Assembly (NCBI GenBank): GCA_943788615.1 | Contig: CALSQY010000004.1 | Span: 124,001 to 188,000, forward strand | Direction: 5' to 3' | DNA from: UBA4465 sp002292365 | GTDB lineage: Bacteria; Bacteroidota; Bacteroidia; Cytophagales; Cyclobacteriaceae | DNA length: 64,000 nucleotides | In this document: piece after piece, positions 24,653 to 33,353 of the stretch | Layout: each line of letters begins with the position of its first letter | Position numbering within the stretch: position 1 is the stretch's first letter | Made by a program: the position numbers and the translations under genes | Notes under the pieces: generated by a model | What the model saw: only the letters and a program-made list of their open reading frames with translations | Told to the model about the DNA's origin: nothing | Databases searched by the model: none

Positions 24653-26746
24653 CTACTCAGATGAAATTTGAGTCAACGCTTCGTCAAGGTCGGTCACAGG
24701 TAATTTACAAGTTTTATTATAACACACATAAATGGCCGTCTTACCCTTGATTTCAGTTTTATATTGCAGCAGGGGTAAATCACTTTCTATCGCCGAAGCA
24801 GCCACTACTTTACGGGGAATATGAAGGGCATTGAGGGTTGTGGTTACTTTTTGATAATTGTCTCCAAAGATGACGATTTCAGGAATGGGCTTAACCATCA
24901 AAGTTGCTACAGAGGCCCATTGTGACAGATAGCTTGTTTCTTGAGCCATCATTTCACAAACCTGATTGACCATGTCAAAAGCTTGCTTTTTGTACGCTTC
25001 ATTATCTAGATGTAAACCTAATTTCAACAAATTTTCTGCCATCATAGAATTTGAAGAAGGAATAACATTATCAAAAAGATCATTTTTCCTTGCAATGAGA
25101 TTTTCAGCATGGATACTCGTAAAGAAGAATAATTTCTCTTGAGGGTCATAGAATTGCTCGTTCATCTGCAGGGTTAAGTTATTGGATATACGTAGCGCTT
25201 CCTCATCAAAAGTCGTTTCATAATATTTTATCAATGCTTGAATTATGGCAGCATAATCTTCCGAAAATCCTTGAGTTGATAGATTGAAGATATGAATCAA
25301 GGTACCGTCTTTTAATAAATTTTTAAGAATGAAGTTATAATTTTTCTCGGCAAGTGTGAGATAAGTGGTTTTGCCTGTAGCTTGGTAAGCTTCTAAGATT
25401 CCTGTCAAGGTCAACCCATTCCAACCTGAAATGATTTTATTGTCTAGATTCGGTCGGATTCTTTCGGCTCTCTTGAGGAGTGCTCGTTGCTTAAATTGAG
25501 TAATGATAGATTGAAGCGTCATGAGGTTTAATCCAAATTGTGTGGCAATGTCATCTTCACTGCGCAACATACGAGGAATATTGGTAGACTCCCAGTTACC
25601 TTTTTCTTGGATATCATAATAAGCAGCAATAAGTGCAGTGTGTTCACTAGCTACTTCCTTGATTTCATCATAGGTCCAAACATAGAACTTACCTTCTTCC
25701 CCTTCACTGTCAGCGTCGAGGGCAGCATAAAAGCCACCAGACTCGTCTAGCATCTCTCGAATCAGCCATTGGATGGTTTCATCAATAACGGAAGCATAAC
25801 GTTCATTACTGCTTATTTTATAGGCCTTGGCATACAGTGACAATAATTGCCCATTGTCATAGAGCATTTTCTCGAAGTGAGGAACATGCCAAAATTCATC
25901 GACAGAATAACGAGAAAACCCACCTCCAATTTGATCATAAATACCACCATCTATTATTTTATTCAGAGTGAACTCCAGGTGGGGTTGAATATTTAAGGTG
26001 GGATTCAGATAAGCTAAATCCAAAAGAAAAGACCATTGGGAGGGCATGATGAACTTGGGTGCTTTTTTTAATCCACCCCATTGCAAGTCAAATGATTGGG
26101 CGAGTTTTTGATAACCAGAATCTATTTTTTCTTGAGTAATCGCTGTGGGTGATAATTGATATTTTTCCGAAACATTGGCATTAATGGCTTTCGTATATAC
26201 CTCAGCGGATTCCTCTAGTTTATCTCTATTTCTAGCAAAAACGGTCTTCACGTTAATGAGCAATTCGCGCCAACCTTGACTAGGAAAATAAGTACCTCCA
26301 TAAAAAGGCTTTTGATCGGGTGTTAGGAAGACATTAAGCGGCCATCCGCCATTGATACCCATGGCCTGCACCGCTTCCATATATATTTGATCAATATCAG
26401 GTCGCTCTTCACGATCAATTTTTATATTTACAAAGTTTGCATTCATAAGAGCAGCAATGCTATCATTTTCAAAGGATTCATGGGCCATTACGTGACACCA
26501 GTGACAAGAAGAATAACCAATGCTTATCAGTATAGGTTTGTCTTCATTTTTGGCCTTTGAGAGCGCTTCTTTCCCCCAAGGATACCAGTCTACAGGATTA
26601 TTGGCATGCTGCAAGAGATAAGGAGATGAGGCATTGATGAGGCGATTTGATGTAGCAGCGTTTTCCATTTTATTTTTGGTAGTTTTACTTGATGGGTCAC
26701 AACCAGATATCAGTCCTAATGAAAGCATTATTATCAATAATCTCAT
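24653..26746 (-). CDS. Thioredoxin-domain lipoprotein of the DUF255/YyaL family
   Basis: Spermatogenesis-associated-protein-20-like protein, 697 residues. The N-terminal DUF255 thioredoxin domain has NNPVDWYPWGKEAL and the CxxC site SSCHWCHVMAHESF. The rest is an (alpha/alpha)6 barrel like those of sugar epimerases and glycosidases (GGGFSRYSVDEFWHVPHFEK). A lipoprotein signal ends in LISGCDPS (Cys16), so it is envelope-anchored, whereas many homologues are cytoplasmic. Its substrate is unknown. The start overlaps the end of the GSCFA gene by 4 bases. Confidence 0.9.
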   Translation of the reverse strand: MRLLIIMLSLGLISGCDPSSKTTKNKMENAATSNRLINASSPYLLQHANNPVDWYPWGKEALSKAKNEDKPILISIGYSSCHWCHVMAHESFENDSIAALMNANFVNIKIDREERPDIDQIYMEAVQAMGINGGWPLNVFLTPDQKPFYGGTYFPSQGWRELLINVKTVFARNRDKLEESAEVYTKAINANVSEKYQLSPTAITQEKIDSGYQKLAQSFDLQWGGLKKAPKFIMPSQWSFLLDLAYLNPTLNIQPHLEFTLNKIIDGGIYDQIGGGFSRYSVDEFWHVPHFEKMLYDNGQLLSLYAKAYKISSNERYASVIDETIQWLIREMLDESGGFYAALDADSEGEEGKFYVWTYDEIKEVASEHTALIAAYYDIQEKGNWESTNIPRMLRSEDDIATQFGLNLMTLQSIITQFKQRALLKRAERIRPNLDNKIISGWNGLTLTGILEAYQATGKTTYLTLAEKNYNFILKNLLKDGTLIHIFNLSTQGFSEDYAAIIQALIKYYETTFDEEALRISNNLTLQMNEQFYDPQEKLFFFTSIHAENLIARKNDLFDNVIPSSNSMMAENLLKLGLHLDNEAYKKQAFDMVNQVCEMMAQETSYLSQWASVATLMVKPIPEIVIFGDNYQKVTTTLNALHIPRKVVAASAIESDLPLLQYKTEIKGKTAIYVCYNKTCKLPVTDLDEALTQISSE

Positions 26747-27714
26747 CTTAATAATTTTGTTAACTGCTCAATTTCTGTGGCAAGATCGATGGAGTCTGAT
26801 AGAGCTCTTGTTTTATTCAATGTTTCAATAACGAATTTTTGATGTTGATCACTATTTGGGTTAAAAGGCCTATGCCCAATGGACTTTAATAATGCTTTCA
26901 ATTCCTCATAAAACTTAAAAGTGGTCTCATCAAAATATGTCTGCGTGATTTTCTCCCAAATATAGTCAATGGCCAATTCATTGGGATGGATTAAATCTGT
27001 TTTGTAAAATCTATAATCGCGAAGTTCATCTATCATGATTTCATAGGCAGGGAAATAATAACAATGGCTAAATTTTTTGACGATCTCCTTTACGGCTAGA
27101 TGGAGTGTAGCTTTGGAAAGTGTATTCTCGTGTAGTCCATCTTTGGTATGTCTCACAGGACTTACGGTAAATAAGATTTTTAATTTAGGATTAAATGGAG
27201 TGAGTAATGCCTGTAGTTCTTTAAACTCTTGAAGGATGAAGTCGACGGACAGTAATTCTTTCTTAAATAATGTTTGTGGGAGTTTATGGCAGTTGGCTAC
27301 CATGGTATTTGTACTGAGAAGGGTATGCGTCCATGCAGTACCTAGGGTGATTATCAGCCATTCACTTTTTTTCAGGCCTTGATGTAGCATATTCATTCTA
27401 CTTTCACATAAGGAGCTAAATTCAGTTTGGTGGGCCGCTCGAATCTCAGAATGCAAATCAAAACTCATATACATGCTATCAATTAAAACAGATTTAGGAT
27501 ATGTTTTATAAAGGGCTTTTTTTATCAATTTAAAGATAGCATAGGGGTTATAAAGTGTACCTAACTTGTGATCAATAACATTAAACTTATGCTTTAATAA
27601 TTTTTTTGTCATATTGTCCGCAAAACAAGAACCTAATGAGGTAATGGTCTGGCTATAGTTGATGTGAGCATCAGACTTAGCAATATCGAAATCAAGTTTA
27701 AATTTCATAATCAA
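26743..27714 (-). CDS. GSCFA domain protein
   Basis: SGNH-hydrolase-like protein named for the motif seen here as TSLGSCFADNMTKKL. A later block, TDLIHPNELAIDYIWEK, holds a candidate catalytic Asp/His. It is cytoplasmic, with no signal peptide. The family is common in Bacteroidota and has no established substrate. It is first in the unit GSCFA-DUF255-priA-lipoprotein-DUF6048, and the ribosomal-operon terminator lies just upstream of it. Confidence 0.88.
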   Translation of the reverse strand: MIMKFKLDFDIAKSDAHINYSQTITSLGSCFADNMTKKLLKHKFNVIDHKLGTLYNPYAIFKLIKKALYKTYPKSVLIDSMYMSFDLHSEIRAAHQTEFSSLCESRMNMLHQGLKKSEWLIITLGTAWTHTLLSTNTMVANCHKLPQTLFKKELLSVDFILQEFKELQALLTPFNPKLKILFTVSPVRHTKDGLHENTLSKATLHLAVKEIVKKFSHCYYFPAYEIMIDELRDYRFYKTDLIHPNELAIDYIWEKITQTYFDETTFKFYEELKALLKSIGHRPFNPNSDQHQKFVIETLNKTRALSDSIDLATEIEQLTKLLR

Positions 27715-27728
27715 TCTACCTAAAGAAC

Positions 27729-27759
27729 AAAAAAAACCTGAAATATTATTCCAGGTTTT
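27729..27759 (-). terminator. Rho-independent terminator of the rpsF-rpsR-rplI operon
   Basis: On the minus strand AAAACCTG (27759-27752) pairs with CAGGTTTT (27740-27733) around an 11-base loop, and the T-run continues to 27729. It lies 25 bases after the rplI stop and before the GSCFA start. Confidence 0.85.
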
Positions 27760-27784
27760 ATGAATCTATACAATTAGTTTGTAA

Positions 27785-28228
27785 TTATTCTGTTACTACC
27801 CTTACGATTATTTTATGATGTACATTTTTATGTAAATCAATCACTGCCGAATGGTCCCCAATATGTTTGATATCCTTGGAAAGCGTTATTTTCTTTCTAT
27901 CAATATCAAAGCCTTTAATTGACAATGCCTCAGCTGCTTGAATGGCTGTGATTGCTCCGAAAATCTTCCCACTTTCTCCTGCTTTTGTTTTGATTTCTAA
28001 AATCATTTCACCGATTTTGTCAGCAAGAGCTTGGGCATCTTTAAGTGATTTTTCAGCTTTATGGGCGGCTTGGCGAATATTTTCATCTATCATTTTTCTA
28101 TTGGATTTGCTGGCCAATATGGCCACTCCTTTAGGAATTAGATAATTTCTTCCGTATCCTGCTTTTACTTTGACGGTGTCATTCTTATAACCCAATCCTT
28201 TGATGTCTTCTCTTAATATTATATGCAT
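27785..28228 (-). CDS. rplI: 50S ribosomal protein bL9
   Basis: Large-subunit protein binding 23S rRNA. The N-terminal domain starts MHIILREDIKGLGYKNDTVKVKAG, trimmed here to its first part; the glycine-rich GYGRNYLIPKG is diagnostic. A long connecting helix follows. The C-terminal domain has the family block SGKIFGAIT. The length of 147 residues is standard. It is the last gene of the operon. Confidence 0.97.
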   Translation of the reverse strand: MHIILREDIKGLGYKNDTVKVKAGYGRNYLIPKGVAILASKSNRKMIDENIRQAAHKAEKSLKDAQALADKIGEMILEIKTKAGESGKIFGAITAIQAAEALSIKGFDIDRKKITLSKDIKHIGDHSAVIDLHKNVHHKIIVRVVTE

Positions 28229-28235
28229 AACTATT

Positions 28236-28487
28236 TTATTTAAGAGAATCCGCTACATATGGTAAAACAGCAATATGTCTAGCTCTTTTTACCGCCTGTG
28301 CTACTTTTCGTTGAAACTTCAAACTAGTACCTGTAAGTCTACGAGGCAAAATTTTACCTTGGTCATTTACAAATTTCAGTAAAAAATTTGCGTCTTTGTA
28401 ATCAATATATTTGATTCCACTTTTCTTAAATCTACAGTACTTCTTAAGTACTTGATCGTTATTTATTGGTTCGTTTTGTAATGTCAT
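28236..28487 (-). CDS. rpsR: 30S ribosomal protein bS18
   Basis: Small-subunit protein that binds with bS6 at the platform. The core YIDYKDANFLLKFVNDQGKI is followed by RRLTGTSLKFQRKVAQAVKR, the S18 signature. It has 83 residues. Its ATG overlaps the rpsF stop, so bS6 and bS18 are translated in a coupled way, which fits their joint assembly. Only one cysteine is present (YCRFKK), so it is probably a zinc-free form. Confidence 0.97.
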   Translation of the reverse strand: MTLQNEPINNDQVLKKYCRFKKSGIKYIDYKDANFLLKFVNDQGKILPRRLTGTSLKFQRKVAQAVKRARHIAVLPYVADSLK

Positions 28488-28852
28488 TTTTTTGCAGTCT
28501 CCTCTTTATTTTCTTTCTTATTAAAAGCACCTTTACGTCTTCTCTCGTTGTAAATAAGAGCATGCTTATCTATTGCTACGGTTAAAAATCGCATAACTTT
28601 TTCGTCTCTTCTGAGTTCAATTTCTAGTTTTGAAATCAATGAGGGATCTGCCTTAAATTCAAGTAGATGATAAAATCCAGTATTTTTATGATCGATGGAA
28701 TAGGCTAATTTTTTCAATCCCCAATGCTCTTCATTGATGACTTCGCCTTTATTATCAGTAATTACTCTTATGAATTTAAGAACAGCATCCTTCATCTGAT
28801 CGTCAGACAAAACGGGAGTTAAAATGAATACTGTTTCGTAATTCTTTTTCAT
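28484..28852 (-). CDS. rpsF: 30S ribosomal protein bS6
   Basis: Small-subunit protein pairing with bS18. The N-terminus MKKNYETVFILTPVLSDDQM and the block HWGLKKLAYSIDHKNTGFYH are typical. The tail is lysine-rich with the acidic segment KENKEETAKK. It is the first gene of the operon, 25 bases or so after the predicted transcription start. I see no obvious bS6:bS18-binding leader hairpin in such a short leader. Confidence 0.97.
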   Translation of the reverse strand: MKKNYETVFILTPVLSDDQMKDAVLKFIRVITDNKGEVINEEHWGLKKLAYSIDHKNTGFYHLLEFKADPSLISKLEIELRRDEKVMRFLTVAIDKHALIYNERRRKGAFNKKENKEETAKK

Positions 28853-28883
28853 ATTGAAATTTATAAAATGTAATTATAAAGCG

Positions 28884-28913
28884 CAAAAATAGCTAATGTT
28901 GATTAAAAATCAA
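28884..28913 (-). promoter_or_regulatory. Predicted promoter of the rpsF operon
   Basis: On the minus strand, TTG (28913-28911), a 19-base spacer, then TATTTTTG (28891-28884), matching the Bacteroidota TTTG-N19-TAnnTTTG pattern except for the first T of the -33 element. The start site would be near 28877, giving a leader of about 25 bases. Confidence 0.6.
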
Positions 28914-28922
28914 TTCTTTTGA

Positions 28923-29858
28923 CTAGCTTTTCACAATAAAACTTCCCGATCCTACGAGATAGTCGTCCGTGTAAACTTCTACAGTGTGTGGTCCAATCAA
29001 GTAAGGCGAACCTTTTTCGTAATAAACTACGACTTTTTGTTGGGAACGGTCATAAAGAATTTCTTTTTGAGCGGTGTAGAATAATTCTCTACCTATAAAG
29101 GTAAAGGAACCCGAACCCATATTCACATCATAATACACAGTGTTGTCCGGAGCGACCACACGGATCCATAGCTTTTTACCCTCGATGGGTGCGACTTCAT
29201 TTTCTGACAGCACAAAAGTAATTTGGAGCTGGTTAATGTGCTTTTTTCTAAAACTGTCTGAGCGTTCTTTACCCTTCACATCGATTGCAGCAATGATAAA
29301 ATCTTCAATTTTAAGCTTTGAAAGCAATTGTACCTTTTGATTGAGATCCTTTTTTTCAAGCTTTATATTATTGATTGACTGATTGAGCACCTGTGTTTCA
29401 TTTTTTAATTCTATATTTTCAGTTGTGAGCTGCTCATTTATCTGAGTCAATTGATTGATTTCTTCATCTTTGATAAAAAGCAACTGGCGGTAGCCTTCCA
29501 CTTTATCTCTGAGGGTACCTAGCGTTATTTTTTGTCGTTGGTCTCTATTTAGAAAATACTTTTTTTCTTCTTCAAGTTTTTGCTTTATACCTACCAATGT
29601 ATCTATCTCACCACCCAGTTTCGAGATAGTTAATATGCGTTTATCTAGCTCATTAGAGAGAGAGTCCATTTGTAAAAATGCGGTGGTTAAAGCTTCTTCT
29701 TTAAGCAAATTTTGTTGCTGTTCTTCTTGAATAAAATAAGCAAGTAATACAATGGCCATTAGAGCTAAAGTCATTCCAATTTTTAGAGCCTTATTATTTT
29801 TTTTTGGGAGTTGAGGATGGGAGAGGAGACTAGGAACTTCGTTTTGATGATCTGACAT
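28923..29858 (-). CDS. Inner-membrane coiled-coil protein, unknown
   Basis: Unrecognised 311-residue protein. It has a cytoplasmic tail of about 25 residues, one membrane helix (IGMTLALMAIVLLAYFI), a long coiled coil (about 45-165), then a beta-rich periplasmic domain ending GSGSFIVKS. The topology is that of a bitopic envelope scaffold. I chose the ATG at 29858; the frame can be read from a TTG at 29867. It lies upstream of, and in the same direction as, the ribosomal operon but has its own gap. Confidence 0.78.
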   Translation of the reverse strand: MSDHQNEVPSLLSHPQLPKKNNKALKIGMTLALMAIVLLAYFIQEEQQQNLLKEEALTTAFLQMDSLSNELDKRILTISKLGGEIDTLVGIKQKLEEEKKYFLNRDQRQKITLGTLRDKVEGYRQLLFIKDEEINQLTQINEQLTTENIELKNETQVLNQSINNIKLEKKDLNQKVQLLSKLKIEDFIIAAIDVKGKERSDSFRKKHINQLQITFVLSENEVAPIEGKKLWIRVVAPDNTVYYDVNMGSGSFTFIGRELFYTAQKEILYDRSQQKVVVYYEKGSPYLIGPHTVEVYTDDYLVGSGSFIVKS

Positions 29859-29906
29859 TAAATTCAATAATTTCTTACAAATTTAAAGAATACCGTAAAT
29901 ATCTGA

Positions 29907-30613
29907 TCAACTCTTTAGAATAAAATGCTGCTTTTCCATTTTTAAATTGAAAACCAGCCCAATGTGGAATAAATCAATAGTGAATGAGATCTTTGAATCA
30001 TTGCTAATGCTTTTCTATGATTGGTGATTTTTGGGAATCAGATGTATGTTCAGAAAAAGGATTGCTTTTGGTGGTTGATGTATTGCTGATAATAACGTTA
30101 GATAATTTGTCAGATCCTTTGTGCAACCATGAGAGGTCTAATATGACCATTTCATAGAGATCACGTTGTATGATCTGAATAAAAGAAGCCTTGGGGTCAA
30201 TTTTGAATTTTTTTTCATGCAAATCTAATTTTTGAGTAGAGTTGGTACTACCCAAGTTCTGACCGAGGTAGTATCCTTTGTTTGGGTGGAAATGAATTTA
30301 ATCTGGCTGAAGATATTTTTTGAATGAAATTCAGGATCATAATGAACTTATAATAAAGATTAAATCCCCAGGTGAAACACAAGATTAGTAATGTATTGAT
30401 GTGTTTTTTTTGATGCGATCGATGCATTGATTTCTTCAAGGTTAAGGAGCTGTTTATAGATTTTCCTAAGCTTGAAGTGGCTGCCGTTTTTTTAATTAAC
30501 GCCGAATAAACATTAAAAACATAAGGAGAATGTATTTGATGTCTATCTAAGGCATTGTTGATATAATTTAAATAATAGAGACCCCTTAGAAAGCAGGAGC
30601 TAAGCCTCGACAA
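29907..30613 (-). pseudogene. Decayed class I SAM-dependent methyltransferase
   Basis: Three fragments of one Bacteroidota methyltransferase family can be read in three different frames. The N-terminus (30613 down to about 30480) has FLRGLYYLNYINNALDRHQI and then HSPYVFNVYSALIKK, the family's RHxIHSPFVF block. A second frame near 30300-30255 reads HFHPNKGYYLGQNLGSTN, matching the SAM-binding HFxPxxxLELGTSLGxTT block about 87 codons later. A third frame (29990 to the TGA at 29907) reads ISFTIDLFHIGLVFNLKMEK, the family's C-terminus. The total span equals a full gene (about 235 codons), with at least two frameshifts and several stops. It sits 4 bases after apaG. The family match is from memory. 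Confidence 0.75.
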
Positions 30614-30617
30614 AGTC

Positions 30618-31004
30618 TTAATTGAATTTGATAGGATTGATCAATACAAATTCAGGGATGTTTACCTTAAATTGATAGCCATCACTGATGCGTTCCATGG
30701 TATAATAGCCTACCATTTTACCGACACCAGATTTAAGATTACACCCAGATACGTATTGATGTGATTGTCCAGGCTCAAGTATGGGCTGTTTTCCTGTTAC
30801 GCCTTCTCCATCGACCTCTTTCAACGGATAAGTTGTATCAAATATTTCCCAATGCCGAAGTTTCAACTGAACTGTTTTATTACCTTGATTTTCGATAGTA
30901 ATGCGATAGGTAAAAACAAAATGACTCTGGGCAGGATCTGAGTAATCTGCTCTGTAGGCTGTCTCCACACTCACTTTTACATCTTCGGTAATATCTGTAA
31001 CCAT
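30618..31004 (-). CDS. apaG: ApaG family protein
   Basis: Small single-domain fibronectin III-like protein of 128 residues. It shows the family stretch RITIENQGNKTVQLKLRHWE, then GVTGKQPILEPGQSHQYVSG and GKMVGYYTME. ApaG is linked to Co2+/Mg2+ effects and Ap4A levels in enterobacteria, but the molecular role is not settled. The methyltransferase pseudogene follows after 4 bases, so the two were probably one transcript. Confidence 0.93.
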   Translation of the reverse strand: MVTDITEDVKVSVETAYRADYSDPAQSHFVFTYRITIENQGNKTVQLKLRHWEIFDTTYPLKEVDGEGVTGKQPILEPGQSHQYVSGCNLKSGVGKMVGYYTMERISDGYQFKVNIPEFVLINPIKFN

Positions 31005-31222
31005 ATTAAAATCTTCTTAAAGGAATGAGTTTGTGATATGATCTTCCCTTAAAAGCAATATATAAAGCTTATTGTTTATTTCCAAGATCTCTAGAAAATC
31101 CGTCTTTAAATAAATAAAAATTCTTATTCAAAACAAGGGTTAAAATGGAAATACCTACCAAAAATAAGAGTTACCTCAATTTATTTTAATTTGCATCTGT
31201 ATGTATCATTTAATCATCATTT

Positions 31223-31885
31223 ATGCTTTCAATTAATGAACCCTCTTGGCAAGTCATCTTAGAGAAAAGTTACCATGAGTCTTATTATAAAAGCTTGAGT
31301 GACAAGGTACTATTGGCCTATGCATCAGGCAAAATATATCCAAATAAAAATGATATTTTCAAAGCTTTTGAATTGTGTTCTTTTCACCAAACAAAGGTGG
31401 TTATTCTGGGTCAAGATCCTTACCACGGAGTGGATCAAGCTCATGGATTGTCTTTTTCTGTTAAAAAAGGTAAGATGATTCCGCCATCATTATTGAATAT
31501 TTTTAAGGAGATAAAACGAGATTTAGGAAACGAGATTCCCCAAGAGGGGTCTTTGGTGCGTTGGGCTGAGCAGGGGGTACTCTTGATGAATGCTATTTTA
31601 ACGGTTGAGGCGTCCCAGCCTGGATCACACAAGCATTTAGGATGGGAACGTTTTACCGATCAGGTGATCAGTCATTTGTCTAATAAAAAACAAAATTTAG
31701 TTTTTCTTTTATGGGGCGCTTTTGCCAGTCGAAAAAAGGGATTAATTGACGATGAAAAACATTTAATATTAACTTCTGCACATCCTTCTCCCCTTTCATG
31801 CTATCGTGGATTTCAGGGGAATGAACATTTTAGTAAAGCCAATTGTTTTTTAATCAAGAACGGCCAGCAACCTATACCTTGGTAG
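31223..31885 (+). CDS. ung: Uracil-DNA glycosylase
   Basis: Family 1 UDG that removes uracil from DNA. The catalytic motif is VILGQDPYHG with Asp65, and the DNA-intercalating loop is HPSPLS near residue 190. The uracil-binding block LLMNAILTVE is also present. The length of 220 residues is normal. It has its own transcription unit, with a 218-base gap from the divergent apaG, and converges on lepB with 25 bases between them. Confidence 0.96.
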   Translation: MLSINEPSWQVILEKSYHESYYKSLSDKVLLAYASGKIYPNKNDIFKAFELCSFHQTKVVILGQDPYHGVDQAHGLSFSVKKGKMIPPSLLNIFKEIKRDLGNEIPQEGSLVRWAEQGVLLMNAILTVEASQPGSHKHLGWERFTDQVISHLSNKKQNLVFLLWGAFASRKKGLIDDEKHLILTSAHPSPLSCYRGFQGNEHFSKANCFLIKNGQQPIPW

Positions 31886-31910
31886 TAGTTTTTTATGATT
31901 AAGAAATTAA

Positions 31911-33344
31911 TCAGTTAATGGTATTGAAAAGCCGTCCCCAGCGTATTTTGTCAAACAGATCCGCTTTATCATCTATAGAAAGCCAAATAAAGGAGGCTTC
32001 TCCTACAATAAAATCTTCCGAAACAAATCCAAAATATCTAGAATCCAAAGAATTATGACGATTATCACCCATCATGAAATAATAATTTTTAGCAAAAGTA
32101 TATTGCATGACCGGTTGACCTGCTATGAGTAATTGATCCTCTATGATTTCAACGATTTCCTGTTCCTCATAGTTGCTTATGGTACTTCCATACATCGCGA
32201 GGGTTGAGTCGTTTATATCAATGGTCATGCCTTTGTAAGGAATTAGGAGTGGACCATAATGATCTCCATTCCAGGGATAATATTCAGCATTTGGAAATAT
32301 TCGAGACTCTATTTTATCTTCATAATCAAGTTGAAGGTCAACACTTTTGATGAAGCTAAGATTAGCTAGCTGATTGGCAGAACTTTCAGTGGTATTAATG
32401 ATGTAACCTTTGCGATTACCTGAACCGAAAGAGGGGTAGTATTCCCAAATATTATTTTCTCGAAAAATTCGATCCTTGATATTTTGATCTGTTTCAATAA
32501 AATATCGCATTTGCATGAATTCAGGATTATCAGCAACGGCTTGGTTGATGTGTACTTGCCCATATTTTACTTCAATTACATCACCTGAAACACCAATACA
32601 CCTTTTGATGTAATGTGTTCTTAAGTCTTTAGGATTTTCAAACTCTGGGGGGTAGTTAAATACGACTACATCGTTTCTTTCTACACGACCTAAACTTGGT
32701 AGCCGAAATTGAGGAAGCTGTATTCCGCTGAAATAGGAGGGGAGATCAGTTCCCCAGACTTTGGCATGAGTTAGGGGTAATTGCAGTGGAGTTTTAGGTG
32801 TTCTAGGACCGTACTCTAACTTACTTACAAAAAGAAAGTCACCGACCAGCAGAGAACGCTCCATGGACGGTGTTGGAATGACATACGCCTCCATGAATGC
32901 CCATCTAATGATGGTAGCTGCAAAAACTGCAAAAATAATAGCCTCAAACCATTCTTTAAAAGGACCTTTTTGCACTTTGGGCAAATCAGTAGCTTTACCA
33001 AGGTAGGTAGTCGAACCAAAGGCAACATAAACCATATAAAAAGGTGCGAATAGAACTCCTAAAACTTGGTCTACATAACGATATCTTTGGAATGATTTAA
33101 GTAAGTCTAAGTGAATGGTCAGGGCGACAAAGAAATTGGCTACGGGCACAAATAATAAGAGTATCCACCATTTGGGCCGACCAACAATTTGTAAATGAAT
33201 GTAATAGTTATAAATCGGTATAAAACCCATCCATCCTGGCTGCTCAGACTTTGTAAAGAATTTATAATAGGCAATTGCTTGCAGTAAATATGCTCCTAGC
33301 AGTAGGGTTACAAAGGAGATCATACTAAAATCATTGAAATACAT
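31911..33344 (-). CDS. lepB: Signal peptidase I, long form
   Basis: Membrane serine protease that removes Sec signal peptides. The catalytic serine is in IPTPSMERSLL (Ser160) and the general-base lysine in HYIKRCIG (Lys248). The C-terminal MGDNRHNSLDSRYFGFV box completes the fold. Residues 1-115 are an extra multi-span membrane region (GWMGFIPIYNYYIHLQIVG) resembling DUF5684, making the protein 477 residues long; a large insert lies between the Lys and the MGDNR box. It ends the parA-parB-DUF5683-dapB-lepB unit, an order I recall from other Bacteroidota. Confidence 0.94.
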   Translation of the reverse strand: MYFNDFSMISFVTLLLGAYLLQAIAYYKFFTKSEQPGWMGFIPIYNYYIHLQIVGRPKWWILLLFVPVANFFVALTIHLDLLKSFQRYRYVDQVLGVLFAPFYMVYVAFGSTTYLGKATDLPKVQKGPFKEWFEAIIFAVFAATIIRWAFMEAYVIPTPSMERSLLVGDFLFVSKLEYGPRTPKTPLQLPLTHAKVWGTDLPSYFSGIQLPQFRLPSLGRVERNDVVVFNYPPEFENPKDLRTHYIKRCIGVSGDVIEVKYGQVHINQAVADNPEFMQMRYFIETDQNIKDRIFRENNIWEYYPSFGSGNRKGYIINTTESSANQLANLSFIKSVDLQLDYEDKIESRIFPNAEYYPWNGDHYGPLLIPYKGMTIDINDSTLAMYGSTISNYEEQEIVEIIEDQLLIAGQPVMQYTFAKNYYFMMGDNRHNSLDSRYFGFVSEDFIVGEASFIWLSIDDKADLFDKIRWGRLFNTIN

Positions 33345-33353
33345 ATCAGTGCG

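Noticed and set aside
30004..30255. 83-codon minus-strand frame as an independent small gene
   Set aside because: It falls inside the methyltransferase pseudogene, and the upstream extension of this frame holds the family's SAM-binding block, so it is a fragment of that gene.
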